Positions 41,027 through 49,544 of a stretch of 64,000 nucleotides of DNA are shown here, piece by piece (within the stretch, counting starts at the first letter, position 1; each line of letters starts with the position of its first letter). Origin of the DNA: Aeromicrobium marinum DSM 15272 (GTDB lineage: Bacteria > Actinomycetota > Actinomycetes > Propionibacteriales > Nocardioidaceae); the NCBI RefSeq assembly GCF_000160775.2, contig NZ_CM001024.1, forward strand, positions 2,284,686 through 2,348,685, in the 5' to 3' direction. A program made the position numbers and the translations under genes. A model generated the notes under the pieces. The model worked only from the letters and a program-made list of their open reading frames with translations, did not search any database and was not told the DNA's origin.

Positions 41027-42592
41027 TCAGGCCAGGCCCAGGGCCTCGCCCCGGGCCAACGCCCGCAGCCGACCCTTGGCGACCTTGCCGGTGGCCGAGT
41101 ACGGCAGGCCGTCGACGACCACGACGCGGGTGGGCTGCTTGAAGCGGGCCAGCCGGGTCCGGCACACCGCCTCGACGGATTCGGTCACCGTCGCCTCGTC
41201 GACGCCGTCCAACGCCACCACGAAGGCGACGACCGCCTCGCCGGTCTCCTCGTGGGGCAGGCCCACGACCGCCACCTGGGCCACACCGTGCGCCTCGGCG
41301 ATGACGTCCTCGACCTCCCGCGGGTACACGTTGAAGCCGGACACGATGACCAGCTCTCGCAGCCGGTCGACGAGGGTCAGGTCGCCGTCGTCGTCCAGGA
41401 AGCCGACATCGCCGGTGGGGTACCAGCCGTCGTCGCGCGGCCCCTCCTCGCCGTCGGGCCAGTAGCCCGAGAACACGTTGTCGCCCCGGACCCAGATCTC
41501 GGCCGGGTCGCCGGGCACGGCGTCGCGGGGCTCGTCGGTGCCGGGTTCCACGATGCGGATCTCGATGCCCGGCAGGACCCGTCCGACCGAACCGGGCTTG
41601 GGTCCCCCGTCGGCCTCCCGGGCCGCACCGACCGTGACCGCGATGACGGGCGCGGTCTCGGTCAGGCCGTAGCCCTGCTCGATCGCGTGACCGGACGACT
41701 CACGGAACGAGTCCGCCAGGTCGGGGTCGAGGGCCGACGCTCCCGAGATGACGACCCGTACCCCCGCGAGGGCGTCCGCCAGGTCGTCCCGACCGGCCCA
41801 GGCCGCCACCACGGGCGGCGCCAGGGGGAGGTTGGTGACCTGCTCCTCGGCGATCAGCGTCAGCAGACCGGCGGGGTCGAACCCGTCGACCATCACGAGG
41901 CGGGCGCCCTGGCGCACCGCCTGGCCGAGCACGCAGTTCAGCCCGTAGATGTGGAACATCGGCAGCAGCCCGAGGCACACGTCGTCGCTTCGGACCAGGT
42001 CGAGCGGTGCGACCTGGTCGACGTTGGCGACCAGGGCGCGGTGGGTGAGCATCGCGCCGCGCGGCTTGCCACTGGTCCCTGAGGTGTAGAGGATCAGGGC
42101 CAACGACTCCGGGTCGACCGGCGCCACCGGGTCGGACTCGACCGCGGCGTCGAGGAACGCGTCGAAGGCCACCTCGTCGCCGTCCGGATCGGTGTCGGCA
42201 ACCACGACCGACACGTCGGACGCGTCGGCGCACGCCTCGCGCACCGCCCCGATGGCCGCCGCGTCGGCGAGGACGAGCCGCACCCCGGCATCGCCGAACA
42301 TGCGGCCCATCTCGCGGGCGGTGGACCGGGGGTTCACCGGCACGGCCACCATGCCGCCGCGCAGGATCCCGTAGTAGGCGACGGCGAGGTCGATCCGGTT
42401 CGCCATGACCAGCGCGACCCGCTGGCCGGCCCGCAGGCCCCGCCCGCTGAGACTGCGCGCGACGGCGTCGGCCGCACGGTCCAGGTCGGCCCAGGACATC
42501 TCGCGCCGGCCCCCCCGGTGCTCGACCAGCGCGATGCCGCCGGGATCCCGAACTGCTGCTGCCCGGAGGTCCTCGCTGACATTCACGGTCAC
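41027..42592 (-). CDS. AMP-dependent acyl-CoA synthetase/ligase
   Basis: A 521-residue adenylate-forming ligase that activates a carboxylic acid to its acyl-CoA through an acyl-AMP. The P-loop-like motif is YTSGTSGKPRGAML. A second core motif is QGYGLTETAP, and DDGWYPTGDVGFLDDDGDL and VSGFNVYPREVE are the conserved late motifs. YSATGKVAKG includes the catalytic Lys near the C-terminus. I start at GTG 42592. Chain length preference is unknown. It ends 13 bases before the glutaredoxin start. Confidence 0.9.
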   Translation of the reverse strand: MTVNVSEDLRAAAVRDPGGIALVEHRGGRREMSWADLDRAADAVARSLSGRGLRAGQRVALVMANRIDLAVAYYGILRGGMVAVPVNPRSTAREMGRMFGDAGVRLVLADAAAIGAVREACADASDVSVVVADTDPDGDEVAFDAFLDAAVESDPVAPVDPESLALILYTSGTSGKPRGAMLTHRALVANVDQVAPLDLVRSDDVCLGLLPMFHIYGLNCVLGQAVRQGARLVMVDGFDPAGLLTLIAEEQVTNLPLAPPVVAAWAGRDDLADALAGVRVVISGASALDPDLADSFRESSGHAIEQGYGLTETAPVIAVTVGAAREADGGPKPGSVGRVLPGIEIRIVEPGTDEPRDAVPGDPAEIWVRGDNVFSGYWPDGEEGPRDDGWYPTGDVGFLDDDGDLTLVDRLRELVIVSGFNVYPREVEDVIAEAHGVAQVAVVGLPHEETGEAVVAFVVALDGVDEATVTESVEAVCRTRLARFKQPTRVVVVDGLPYSATGKVAKGRLRALARGEALGLA

Positions 42593-42644
42593 GGTACGAG
42601 TCAACCACAGCGGACCACCCGGGTGGGCGCGGTAGCCTCCCCCC

Positions 42645-43526
42645 ATGCCCCGCGAAATGCCGGAACGCCGCAACCTGCAGTCGCGCTCGGTCCTGGCCGG
42701 GCAGGCAGCCGCAGCCGCCGCCGAGGTCGAGCGGGCCCTCACCCCCGAGCACGACCCGACCGCCGCCGCGTTCTTCGACGTCGACAACACCATCATGCAG
42801 GGCGCGTCGATCTTCCACCTGGCCCGCGGCCTGTACCGGCGCGACTTCTTCAGCGCCCGCGACATCGCGGGCGCGGCCTGGAAGCAGTTCTACTTCCGCT
42901 TCGCCGGGGTGGAGGATCCCGCCCACATCCAGGAGGCGCAGTCGTCCGGCCTCGCCTTCATCCAGGGCCACCGGGTCGACGAGCTGGAGATGATCGGCGA
43001 GGAGATCTTCGACGAGCACATGGCCCACAAGATCTGGCCCGGCACGCGGGCGATCGCCCAGACCCACCTCGACCGCGGAGAACGGGTCTGGCTGGTCACC
43101 GCCGCTCCGGTCGAGATCGCCCGCGTCATCGCTCGCCGGCTCGGGCTCACCGGCGCGCTCGGCACCGTCCCCGAGCACGTCGACGGCGTGTACACGGGCC
43201 GGCTCGTCGGCGAGATGCTGCACGGCGAGGGCAAGGCCGTGGCCGTGCGGGCGATCGCCGAACGAGAAGGTCTGGACCTCGAACGCTGCTCGGCGTACTC
43301 CGACTCCAGCAACGACCTGCCGATGCTGTCGCTGGTGGGACATCCGGTGGCCGTCAATCCCGATGCGGTGCTCCGCGCCCACGCCAAGGCGCGCGGCTGG
43401 GAGATCCGCGACTACCGCACCGGCCGCCGGGTCGCCCTCGCGGGGGCGAAGACCGCCGCGGCGGCAGGGGCGGTCGGGGTCGCCTGGCAGGTCGCGCGGC
43501 GCGGTCGATCTCGATGGAGTTCGTGA
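42645..43526 (+). CDS. HAD-IB family phosphatase (SerB-like)
   Basis: A 293-residue HAD hydrolase. FFDVDNTIMQ gives the nucleophile Asp and the general acid. SDSSNDLPML supplies the second and third motifs. The region between (FHLARGLYRRDFF) is the cap found in the actinobacterial HAD-IB group related to phosphoserine phosphatase. A C-terminal extension ends in a weak hydrophobic segment and RRGRSR, possibly membrane-associated. ATG six bases after TAGCCT. Confidence 0.85.
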   Translation: MPREMPERRNLQSRSVLAGQAAAAAAEVERALTPEHDPTAAAFFDVDNTIMQGASIFHLARGLYRRDFFSARDIAGAAWKQFYFRFAGVEDPAHIQEAQSSGLAFIQGHRVDELEMIGEEIFDEHMAHKIWPGTRAIAQTHLDRGERVWLVTAAPVEIARVIARRLGLTGALGTVPEHVDGVYTGRLVGEMLHGEGKAVAVRAIAEREGLDLERCSAYSDSSNDLPMLSLVGHPVAVNPDAVLRAHAKARGWEIRDYRTGRRVALAGAKTAAAAGAVGVAWQVARRGRSRWSS

Positions 43527-43581
43527 GAACCGGCGACAAGCGTCGGATCACCGCCTAGACTGGCGGTGATCTGGGAGGGTC

Positions 43582-44280
43582 ATGAGGGAGATTCTGGGAG
43601 GACTGCGGCACGCGGTGGCCTTGGCCGGCGCGGGTGCTGACGACCGCTTCCTGCTCATGGCCCTGGCCGATGCCGGACCCTCCTCCGGCCGCGCCAGCGG
43701 GCCGACGTACGACGAGCCCGAGCTCGACGCCGAGGGGCTGCGGCTGCGCGCCCTGGTCGACCTGGCCACCCAGGGCGACACCGAGGCGTTCGGCCAGCTG
43801 TACGACCACTACGTCTCCGGCATCTACCGGTTCGTCTACTACCGCGTGGGCTCCACCCAGCTCGCCGAGGACCTCACCAGCGAGACCTTCGTCCGTGGTC
43901 TGCGGGCGGTCCAGCGCTTCAGCTGGCAGGGCAAGGACTTCGGGGCGTGGCTCACGACGATCGCCCGCAACCTCATCGCCGACCACTACAAGTCGAGTCG
44001 TTCGCGGCTGGAGATCGTCTCCGACTCGGTCCCCGAGTCCAAGCAGACCGTCGCCAGCCCCGAGGACGAGGTGCTGTCGCTGGTCTCCAACGAGATGCTG
44101 TTCGAGGCCGTCAACCTGCTTCCCGCAGAACAGCGCGACTGCGTGCTGATGCGGTTCATCCAAGGTCTGTCGATCGCGCAGACGGCCGCGGCTCTCGGCC
44201 GCAGCGAGGGCGCCGTCAAGCAGCTCCAGCTGCGGGCCGTGCGCAGCCTGGCGAAGAACATCTCGGGGGACGTCCGATGA
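43582..44280 (+). CDS. ECF sigma factor, BldN-like
   Basis: A 232-residue sigma-70-family factor. Region 2 has YRFVYYRVGSTQLAEDLTSETF, FSWQGKDFGAWLTTIARNLIADHYKSSR is the BldN-type -10-binding part, and region 4 is LSIAQTAAALGRSEGAVKQLQ. The 60-residue N-terminal extension is typical of BldN homologues. It is followed immediately by a putative anti-sigma factor. In Streptomyces BldN controls aerial development; the role here is inferred. TAGACT and GGGAGG precede the ATG. Confidence 0.88.
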   Translation: MREILGGLRHAVALAGAGADDRFLLMALADAGPSSGRASGPTYDEPELDAEGLRLRALVDLATQGDTEAFGQLYDHYVSGIYRFVYYRVGSTQLAEDLTSETFVRGLRAVQRFSWQGKDFGAWLTTIARNLIADHYKSSRSRLEIVSDSVPESKQTVASPEDEVLSLVSNEMLFEAVNLLPAEQRDCVLMRFIQGLSIAQTAAALGRSEGAVKQLQLRAVRSLAKNISGDVR

Positions 44281-44417
44281 CCGCCCGCCGATCCGACCTC
44301 GTGAGCCGCGTCATGAGTCGTAACCTCGACCGTCTCCTCTTCGTTGAACAGGTGACCGGTCGGACGACGAGCGGTCATCCCGTGCAGGACCGAGCAGGAC
44401 AGGAGCAGGTGCGATGA
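44277..44417 (+). CDS. Tiny coupled ORF (46 aa) between sigma and anti-sigma
   Basis: A 46-residue frame starting at ATG 44277, which overlaps the sigma factor stop (ATGA), and ending so that its stop overlaps the next ATG at 44414 (ATGA). The product is basic (MTARRSDLVSRVMSRNLDRLLF...) and has no recognised domain. Overlaps at both ends, rather than codon use, are the evidence. It may simply be a translational relay, or a small regulator. Confidence 0.5.
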   Translation: MTARRSDLVSRVMSRNLDRLLFVEQVTGRTTSGHPVQDRAGQEQVR

Positions 44418-45466
44418 TCCGCCGCGATGCCGACGCCGACGCCTTCGAGTCCGCCCTGCGCGGTCGTCACGTCGCCGATGCCGAGCTGCGTCACCTCGTC
44501 CGGCACGCCGAGCACCTCTGCGCCACCGCCGCCCAGCACGGGCCCTCCGACGACTTCCGCAGCTCGCTGCGCGACCGCCTCATGACCGAGGCAGCCACGG
44601 CCCTGGAGCCGCGCGCCGCAGTGCCGCGTCGGGCCGTCGCGCCCGCGGCTCCCGGTTTCCGGCGTCGGGTCGCCCGGGTCAGCGCCGCGGCCATCGTCGC
44701 CGTCGGTGGCGTCGGTCTGGTCGCCTCGAGCGCGCAGGCCGTGCCCGGCGACATGCTCTACGCGGTCAAGCGCGGCGTCGAGAACGTCGAGATGGCGCTC
44801 CAGCGCACCGAGACGTCCCGCGGCGAGCTCCAGCTCTCGCAGGCCGGCGAGCGACTCGCCGAGGCGGCCCGTCTCGCCGAGGTCGAGGGCGGCGGAACCG
44901 CGTTCACCACCAGCCTCAAGGAGTTCCGCTCCGACGCCGTCGACGGATCGGAGCGACTGTTCGACGACTTCGAGTCCAGTGGCGACGGCGACTCGATCCG
45001 CAGCGTGGCCGCCTTCACCGAGGAGTCCTCCGCCGTGCTCGCCGACATCATCCGCGTCGCCGGCCCCGGCAACGAGTCCGCCCTGGAGCTCACCGCCCTG
45101 ACCATCACCGACCTCGCCGCGCAGGCACGGGACCTCTGTGCCACCTGCGCCGACGGCGAGCTGAGCGACATGGTCGTCGTCAGCGCCCCGACCGCCGCGA
45201 ACCCCTCCACGTCGTCACCGCTGCCGACCCCGGTGCCGGTCCTCGACGACCCGCCCGCGGAGGTCTCGGTCGCCCCGCGACCCGGTCCCTCCCCCACGGC
45301 TGCGGCCCCCGTACCGTCGCCGAGCCGGCCCGCACCGTCGCCGTCACCGATCGCCGACCTGCCGGAGGTGCCGGTGGTCACGCCACTGCTCGGGTCGCTC
45401 CTGGGTGACGACACGCAGGAAGGCCTCGTGCCCGGCCTGCTGGGCGGGTTGCTCGGCCGCAGCTGA
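44414..45466 (+). CDS. DUF5667 protein, candidate anti-sigma factor
   Basis: A 350-residue single-pass membrane protein. Residues 1-75 are soluble, a hydrophobic helix VSAAAIVAVGGVGLVASS lies around residues 90-110, and the outer part carries the DUF5667 domain (PGDMLYAVKRGVENVEMALQR onward). A Pro/Ser/Thr tail of about 80 residues follows. RsbN, the BldN anti-sigma of Streptomyces, has this shape, so sequestration of the adjacent sigma is likely but not shown. Confidence 0.85.
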   Translation: MIRRDADADAFESALRGRHVADAELRHLVRHAEHLCATAAQHGPSDDFRSSLRDRLMTEAATALEPRAAVPRRAVAPAAPGFRRRVARVSAAAIVAVGGVGLVASSAQAVPGDMLYAVKRGVENVEMALQRTETSRGELQLSQAGERLAEAARLAEVEGGGTAFTTSLKEFRSDAVDGSERLFDDFESSGDGDSIRSVAAFTEESSAVLADIIRVAGPGNESALELTALTITDLAAQARDLCATCADGELSDMVVVSAPTAANPSTSSPLPTPVPVLDDPPAEVSVAPRPGPSPTAAAPVPSPSRPAPSPSPIADLPEVPVVTPLLGSLLGDDTQEGLVPGLLGGLLGRS

Positions 45467-45472
45467 GCCGGC

Positions 45473-46807
45473 TCAGAAGAACGCGTTGCCGCGGTCCACG
45501 AGCAGGGAGTAGAGCGTCTGCTGGATCGTCTCGCGCACCTGGTCGGTGACGTTGAACAGCAGCATCGGGTCGTCCGCCGCCTCGGGCTCGTAGGCGTCGG
45601 TGCGGATGGGCTCACCGAACTCGATGATCCACTTGCTCGGCAGGGGGACGAGTCCGAGCGGACCGAGCAGCGGGAAGAACGGGGTGATGGGCAGGTACGG
45701 CAGCCCCAGGAACCGCGCGAGCGACGGCACGTTGCCGATGAGCGGGTAGATCTCCTCGGCACCGACGATCGACACCGGCACGATCGGGACCTGGGCGCGC
45801 ATGGCCGACGAGACGAACCCGCCACGGCCGAAACGCTGCAGCTTGTACCGCTCGGCGAACGACTTGCCGATGCCCTTGAAGCCCTCGGGCCACACCCCGG
45901 CCAGCTCGCCGCCGGTGAGCAGTCGCTCCGCGTCCTCCGAGCAGGCGAGGGTCGCCCCGAACTTGCGGGCCATCTGGCTCACGAACGGCAGCGCGAAGAC
46001 GAGGTCGGCCCCCAGCGGCCGCAGGTCACGGCCGGCGTACTTGCGGACCGCGTAGGCGGTGATGATGCCGTCGATCGGCACGGTGCCGGAGTGGTTCGCC
46101 ACGAGCAGCGCGCCCCCGGTGGCCGGGATGTTCTCGACACCACGGACCTCCAGACGGAACCAGCTCTCCGCGAGCGGCTCGATCGCGTGGATCAGCACGT
46201 CGACGATCTGCGGGTCGAACCCGAACTCGTCGACCTCGTAGTCGCCACCGAGCCGGCGACGGATCGCCGCCAGCAGCGACGCGAGCCGGGTGTCCCACTC
46301 CGACCCCAGGACTCGCTGCACCCCGTGGACCAGTGCGGCGGCGAGGTCGTCCAAGGGGATGCCGGCGGCCGTGGGGGTCGAGCCGGCCGTGCGGGTCCGC
46401 CGGGCCGCCTCCTCCGCCGCAGCCGCGGCGGCAGCAGCGGCGTCGTCGGCCGTGACGGCCCGCAGGCGGGGCGCCGACGCGCCCTCCTGGGCACGCGCGG
46501 TCGAGCGGGCCGAGGCGCTGGGACCCGTGGTCAGACGCTTGGGGGCCGAAGGCCCCGAAGCACCGGGACGAGCCCGCTTGGTCGCAGCGGGCTTCGCCGG
46601 CTTCTGCGCGGCCGGTCCGGCGGCGGGCTTGTCAGCAGCCTTGTCGGTGACAGGCTTGTCGGTGACAGGCTTCTTGGCCTTCACCGGAGGTTTGCGTGCC
46701 CCGGCACCGCCGGCCAGGGAACGTGCCGCGGACGACGGGCTCGAGCCTCGGCTCCCCCGGCCCGCCGTCCCGCGGGAACCGATCTGGCTACGGGAATCGT
46801 CGCTCAT
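45473..46807 (-). CDS. 1-acyl-sn-glycerol-3-phosphate acyltransferase-like, with long disordered N-terminus
   Basis: A 444-residue protein. Residues 1-145 are Ala/Lys/Pro/Ser-rich and lack structure (VKAKKPVTDKPVTDKAADK). The catalytic part has NHSGTVPID (HX4D), GVWPEGFKG and FVSSAMRAQVPIVPVSIVG. The C-terminus is normal. It is translated before bS22 in the opposite sense to the BldN-like genes and overlaps the epimerase by ATGA. Membrane lipid acylation is the likely role. Confidence 0.87.
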   Translation of the reverse strand: MSDDSRSQIGSRGTAGRGSRGSSPSSAARSLAGGAGARKPPVKAKKPVTDKPVTDKAADKPAAGPAAQKPAKPAATKRARPGASGPSAPKRLTTGPSASARSTARAQEGASAPRLRAVTADDAAAAAAAAAEEAARRTRTAGSTPTAAGIPLDDLAAALVHGVQRVLGSEWDTRLASLLAAIRRRLGGDYEVDEFGFDPQIVDVLIHAIEPLAESWFRLEVRGVENIPATGGALLVANHSGTVPIDGIITAYAVRKYAGRDLRPLGADLVFALPFVSQMARKFGATLACSEDAERLLTGGELAGVWPEGFKGIGKSFAERYKLQRFGRGGFVSSAMRAQVPIVPVSIVGAEEIYPLIGNVPSLARFLGLPYLPITPFFPLLGPLGLVPLPSKWIIEFGEPIRTDAYEPEAADDPMLLFNVTDQVRETIQQTLYSLLVDRGNAFF

Positions 46808-47775
46808 GACCGGCCTCCGATCGGCGCGAGGATCCCGGGTCGAATCGCTCGGCGGTACTGGTCGAACACCTGCTCGGTGGTGTAGGTGGGCTCGTAGCCG
46901 AAGATCTCCCGCAGCGCGGTGGTGTCGAGGGCCCGGCCGTACATCAGCAGCCGGTGCAGGTCCGGCGAGATGCTGGACCCGACAGCACGGATGACCTGGC
47001 GGGCACCGGTGGCGAATCCGAACGGCGGCAGCGGGATGATCGGCTTGCCGAGGCGACGGGCCGCCTGCGAGAGCAGCAGCACACCGTCACCCGCGACGTT
47101 GAAGGTGCCGGGGCGGTCGCCGCGCACCGCCTGCACCACCACCGTGAGGGCGTCCTCGAGGTGGGTGAACTGCAGGCGCGGGTCGTAGCCCAGCGCGGCC
47201 GGCAGGACCGGGTTGCGGAAGTAGTCACCCAGGGGGGAGCGGATCTCGGCGTCGAGGATCTGCGCCGACCGCAACGTGGTGATGATGACGTCGGGTCGTC
47301 GGCGGGCGAATCCCCGCACGTAGGACTCGACCTCGACGGCGTCCTTGGGAAAGCCCACCTTGACGCCGGCGCGGGCTGCCGTGGACTCCAGGAACATGGC
47401 CGGGTCGCGCGGCGAGGAGCCGTAGACGGCGCTGGAGGAGCCCAGCACGAACTTGCGGACGACCGACGAGCGCTGGCAGGCCGCCAGCACCTGCATGGTG
47501 CCGATGACGTTGAGCTCCTTGCCGGCAGCCCGGCCCCGGGTCGACGGGCTCAGGTCGAGGTGGACGACGGTGTCGACGTCCTCGACGGCCAGCACCTTGC
47601 CGATGACGGGCGTGCGGATGTCGGCCCGGACGAACTTGACGCCCGTGAGGTCGCCGGCGGGAAGCACGGTGTCGACACCGACGACCTTGTCGATGCCGGG
47701 CTCATCGGCCAACCGCCGTGCGGCTCGGGACGCGAACGCGCTCGAGACGCCGGTGACGAGGACCACCTTGCCCAT
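46804..47775 (-). CDS. NAD-dependent epimerase/dehydratase-family protein
   Basis: A 323-residue Rossmann-fold protein: VLVTGVSSAFASR at the N-terminus, an atypical GxxxxxxxR cofactor loop, GSSSAVYGSSPRDPA, and THLEDALTVVVQAV. Extended SDR proteins of this type are conserved beside bS22 and a BdtA-like HTH gene in actinobacteria (remembered, not checked). Substrate unknown. ATGA overlap with the acyltransferase gene. Confidence 0.82.
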   Translation of the reverse strand: MGKVVLVTGVSSAFASRAARRLADEPGIDKVVGVDTVLPAGDLTGVKFVRADIRTPVIGKVLAVEDVDTVVHLDLSPSTRGRAAGKELNVIGTMQVLAACQRSSVVRKFVLGSSSAVYGSSPRDPAMFLESTAARAGVKVGFPKDAVEVESYVRGFARRRPDVIITTLRSAQILDAEIRSPLGDYFRNPVLPAALGYDPRLQFTHLEDALTVVVQAVRGDRPGTFNVAGDGVLLLSQAARRLGKPIIPLPPFGFATGARQVIRAVGSSISPDLHRLLMYGRALDTTALREIFGYEPTYTTEQVFDQYRRAIRPGILAPIGGRS

Positions 47776-47796
47776 GCTCAGCCCCGGTCCGAGGAA

Positions 47797-47898
47797 CTAC
47801 TTGCCGAGCTTGCGGCGCTGCACGCGCGTGCGCTTGAGCATCTTGCGGTGCTTCTTCTTCGACATGCGCTTGCGACGCTTCTTGATGACCGAACCCAC
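47797..47898 (-). CDS. Ribosomal protein bS22 (AURKAIP1/COX24-like)
   Basis: A 33-residue, very basic protein ([18 protein letters not shown] then [11 protein letters not shown]). It matches the actinobacterial small-subunit protein bS22 almost residue for residue, as I remember it from mycobacterial ribosome structures. GTG start at 47898, TAG stop at 47797. Homologous to the mitochondrial AURKAIP1. It sits between the HTH and epimerase genes on the same strand. Confidence 0.93.
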   Translation of the reverse strand: MGSVIKKRRKRMSKKKHRKMLKRTRVQRRKLGK

Positions 47899-47985
47899 GG
47901 TTCTCCCTAGGACGACGGTGTGACGATGACGGTTCAGCCTACGCGGTCATCGAGGCTCGGACACCACTGGGCCGCAGGACGGACC

Positions 47986-48171
47986 TCAGCCCGCCTCGTA
48001 GAAGGACTTCTCGATGAAATCGGCGACCGCCTGGGCCGGCACACGGAACGACCGACCCACACGCACGGCCTCGAGATCGCCGGCATGGACCAGCCGGTAG
48101 ACGGTCATCTTGGACACGCGCATCTGCTCCGCGACCTCCGCGACCGTGAGGAACACCGCTCCGGGAGCCAT
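47986..48171 (-). CDS. Helix-turn-helix DNA-binding protein (BdtA/excisionase-like)
   Basis: A 61-residue protein with a MerR-type HTH (FLTVAEVAEQMRVSKMTVYRLVHAGDLEAVRVGRSFRVP). Actinobacterial neighbours of bS22 carry the same small HTH gene (BdtA in Streptomyces, from memory). It is presumably a transcriptional regulator rather than a phage excisionase: there is no integrase and the locus is syntenic. ATG at 48171. Confidence 0.9.
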   Translation of the reverse strand: MAPGAVFLTVAEVAEQMRVSKMTVYRLVHAGDLEAVRVGRSFRVPAQAVADFIEKSFYEAG

Positions 48172-48195
48172 CTGGGGCCCGCCTCTCAGTCAAGG

Positions 48196-48241
48196 GCACG
48201 CGCGCTCTCCGGCTTCCCCACCGGAGAGGTAGCGCGCGTGC
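48196..48241. terminator. Hairpin between acuC and the HTH gene
   Basis: Arms 48196-48212 and 48221-48241 pair over GCACGCGCGCT and CTCCGG, with a four-base bulge on the right side. It lies after the acuC stop and upstream of the HTH gene, so it may stop acuC transcription. Confidence 0.6.
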
Positions 48242-48324
48242 TTGCGACGACACTAGTGGCTGCGGGCCGCCCGGGTACAGCAGTTGTCCGAATTGTGCTC
48301 GGCAGTGGTCCCGAACCCCTGCGA

Positions 48325-49506
48325 TCAGTAGGTCGGATCGATCCCCACCAGCGGAAAGACCGCCTGGCGGGCTGCGTTGATCGACCGGTCCAACCAGCTG
48401 GCCGGGTCGAAACCCTGCTCCCAGGCGCGGTAGCCCGGCTGCCGTCCGTCGGTCATCCGCAGCGGTGCGGCGAGGCCCGCGAGGTCGCCGACGTGGACCC
48501 GCCACCGGTCGGGGACCGGGGTGTCAGGACTCAACGGGTGGCCGGAGACGATCGCGAGCAGGTGGGCCCAGGCGCGTGGGACGACGTCCATGACGGCGTA
48601 CCCGCCCCCACCGGTGGCGACCCACTTGCCTCCGCAGAGCTCCTCGGCCAGGTCGCGCAGCACCAGGTACGACGCCCGCTGACCGTCGATGCTCAGCATC
48701 AGGTTGGTCAGCGGATCGTCCATGTGGGAGTCGCACCCGTGCTGGGTGACCAGGATGTCAGGGCCGAACTCGCGCAGCACCTGCGGCACGACGGCGTGGA
48801 ACGCGCGCAACCAGCCCGCGTCGGAGGTGCCCGGAGGCAGCGGCACGTTGACGGCGGTGCCCTCGGCGCCCTCGCCCCCGGTCTCGGTGGCGTACCCGGT
48901 GCCGGGGAAGAGGGTCTGCGGTCCCTCGTGCACCGAGATCGTGAGCACGCGGGGGTCGTCCCAGAACATCGCCTGGACGCCGTCGCCGTGGTGCGCGTCG
49001 ACGTCGACGTAGGCGACCCGCTCGGCCCCGTGGTCGAGCAGCCACCGGATCGCGAGGGCGACGTCGTTGTAGATGCAGAACCCGCTGGCCCGGCCCGGCA
49101 TCGCGTGGTGCAGACCGCCGCTGACGTTGACGGCCCGGTCGACCTCACCCGTCCAGACCCGGCGGGCCGCCTCGACGCTGGCACCGGCGATCAGCGCGCT
49201 GGCCTCGTGCATCCGGGCGAACACCGGGTTGTCCTCGGTGCCGAGTCCATGGGGGACGTCGGAGTACTCCGGATGGGCGCTGAGCTTCTGCACCCGCTCG
49301 ATGTACGACGGGGTGTGCACGAGGGCGAGCTCGTCCTCCGTGGCCGGCGCGGCACCGACGACCGGCAGGTGGTCGAAGACTCCCAGGTCGCGAGCCAGGC
49401 GCATCGTGAGGTCGACGCGCACGGGGGCCATCGGGTGGCTCGCTCCGAAGTCGTAGCTCGTGAGCTGCTCGTCGAAGACGACACACGCCCGGTCGGGACC
49501 CGCCAT
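48325..49506 (-). CDS. acuC: Histone deacetylase-family protein (AcuC-like)
   Basis: A 393-residue zinc-dependent deacetylase: LHHAMPGRASGFC with the His pair, YVDVDAHHGDGVQ with the metal Asp and second His pair, QHGCDSHMDDP and GGGGYAV with the catalytic Tyr. It would remove acetyl groups from lysines of metabolic enzymes, in bacteria probably acetyl-CoA synthetase. Start ATG at 49506, after proC on the same strand. Confidence 0.92.
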   Translation of the reverse strand: MAGPDRACVVFDEQLTSYDFGASHPMAPVRVDLTMRLARDLGVFDHLPVVGAAPATEDELALVHTPSYIERVQKLSAHPEYSDVPHGLGTEDNPVFARMHEASALIAGASVEAARRVWTGEVDRAVNVSGGLHHAMPGRASGFCIYNDVALAIRWLLDHGAERVAYVDVDAHHGDGVQAMFWDDPRVLTISVHEGPQTLFPGTGYATETGGEGAEGTAVNVPLPPGTSDAGWLRAFHAVVPQVLREFGPDILVTQHGCDSHMDDPLTNLMLSIDGQRASYLVLRDLAEELCGGKWVATGGGGYAVMDVVPRAWAHLLAIVSGHPLSPDTPVPDRWRVHVGDLAGLAAPLRMTDGRQPGYRAWEQGFDPASWLDRSINAARQAVFPLVGIDPTY

Positions 49507-49544
49507 GGGCCGAGCCTAGCCGCCCCGCCGTCCGTCCCGGGCGT

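Noticed and set aside
47986..48171. Phage excisionase.
   Set aside because: No integrase nearby, and the small HTH gene is a syntenic partner of bS22 in actinobacteria.
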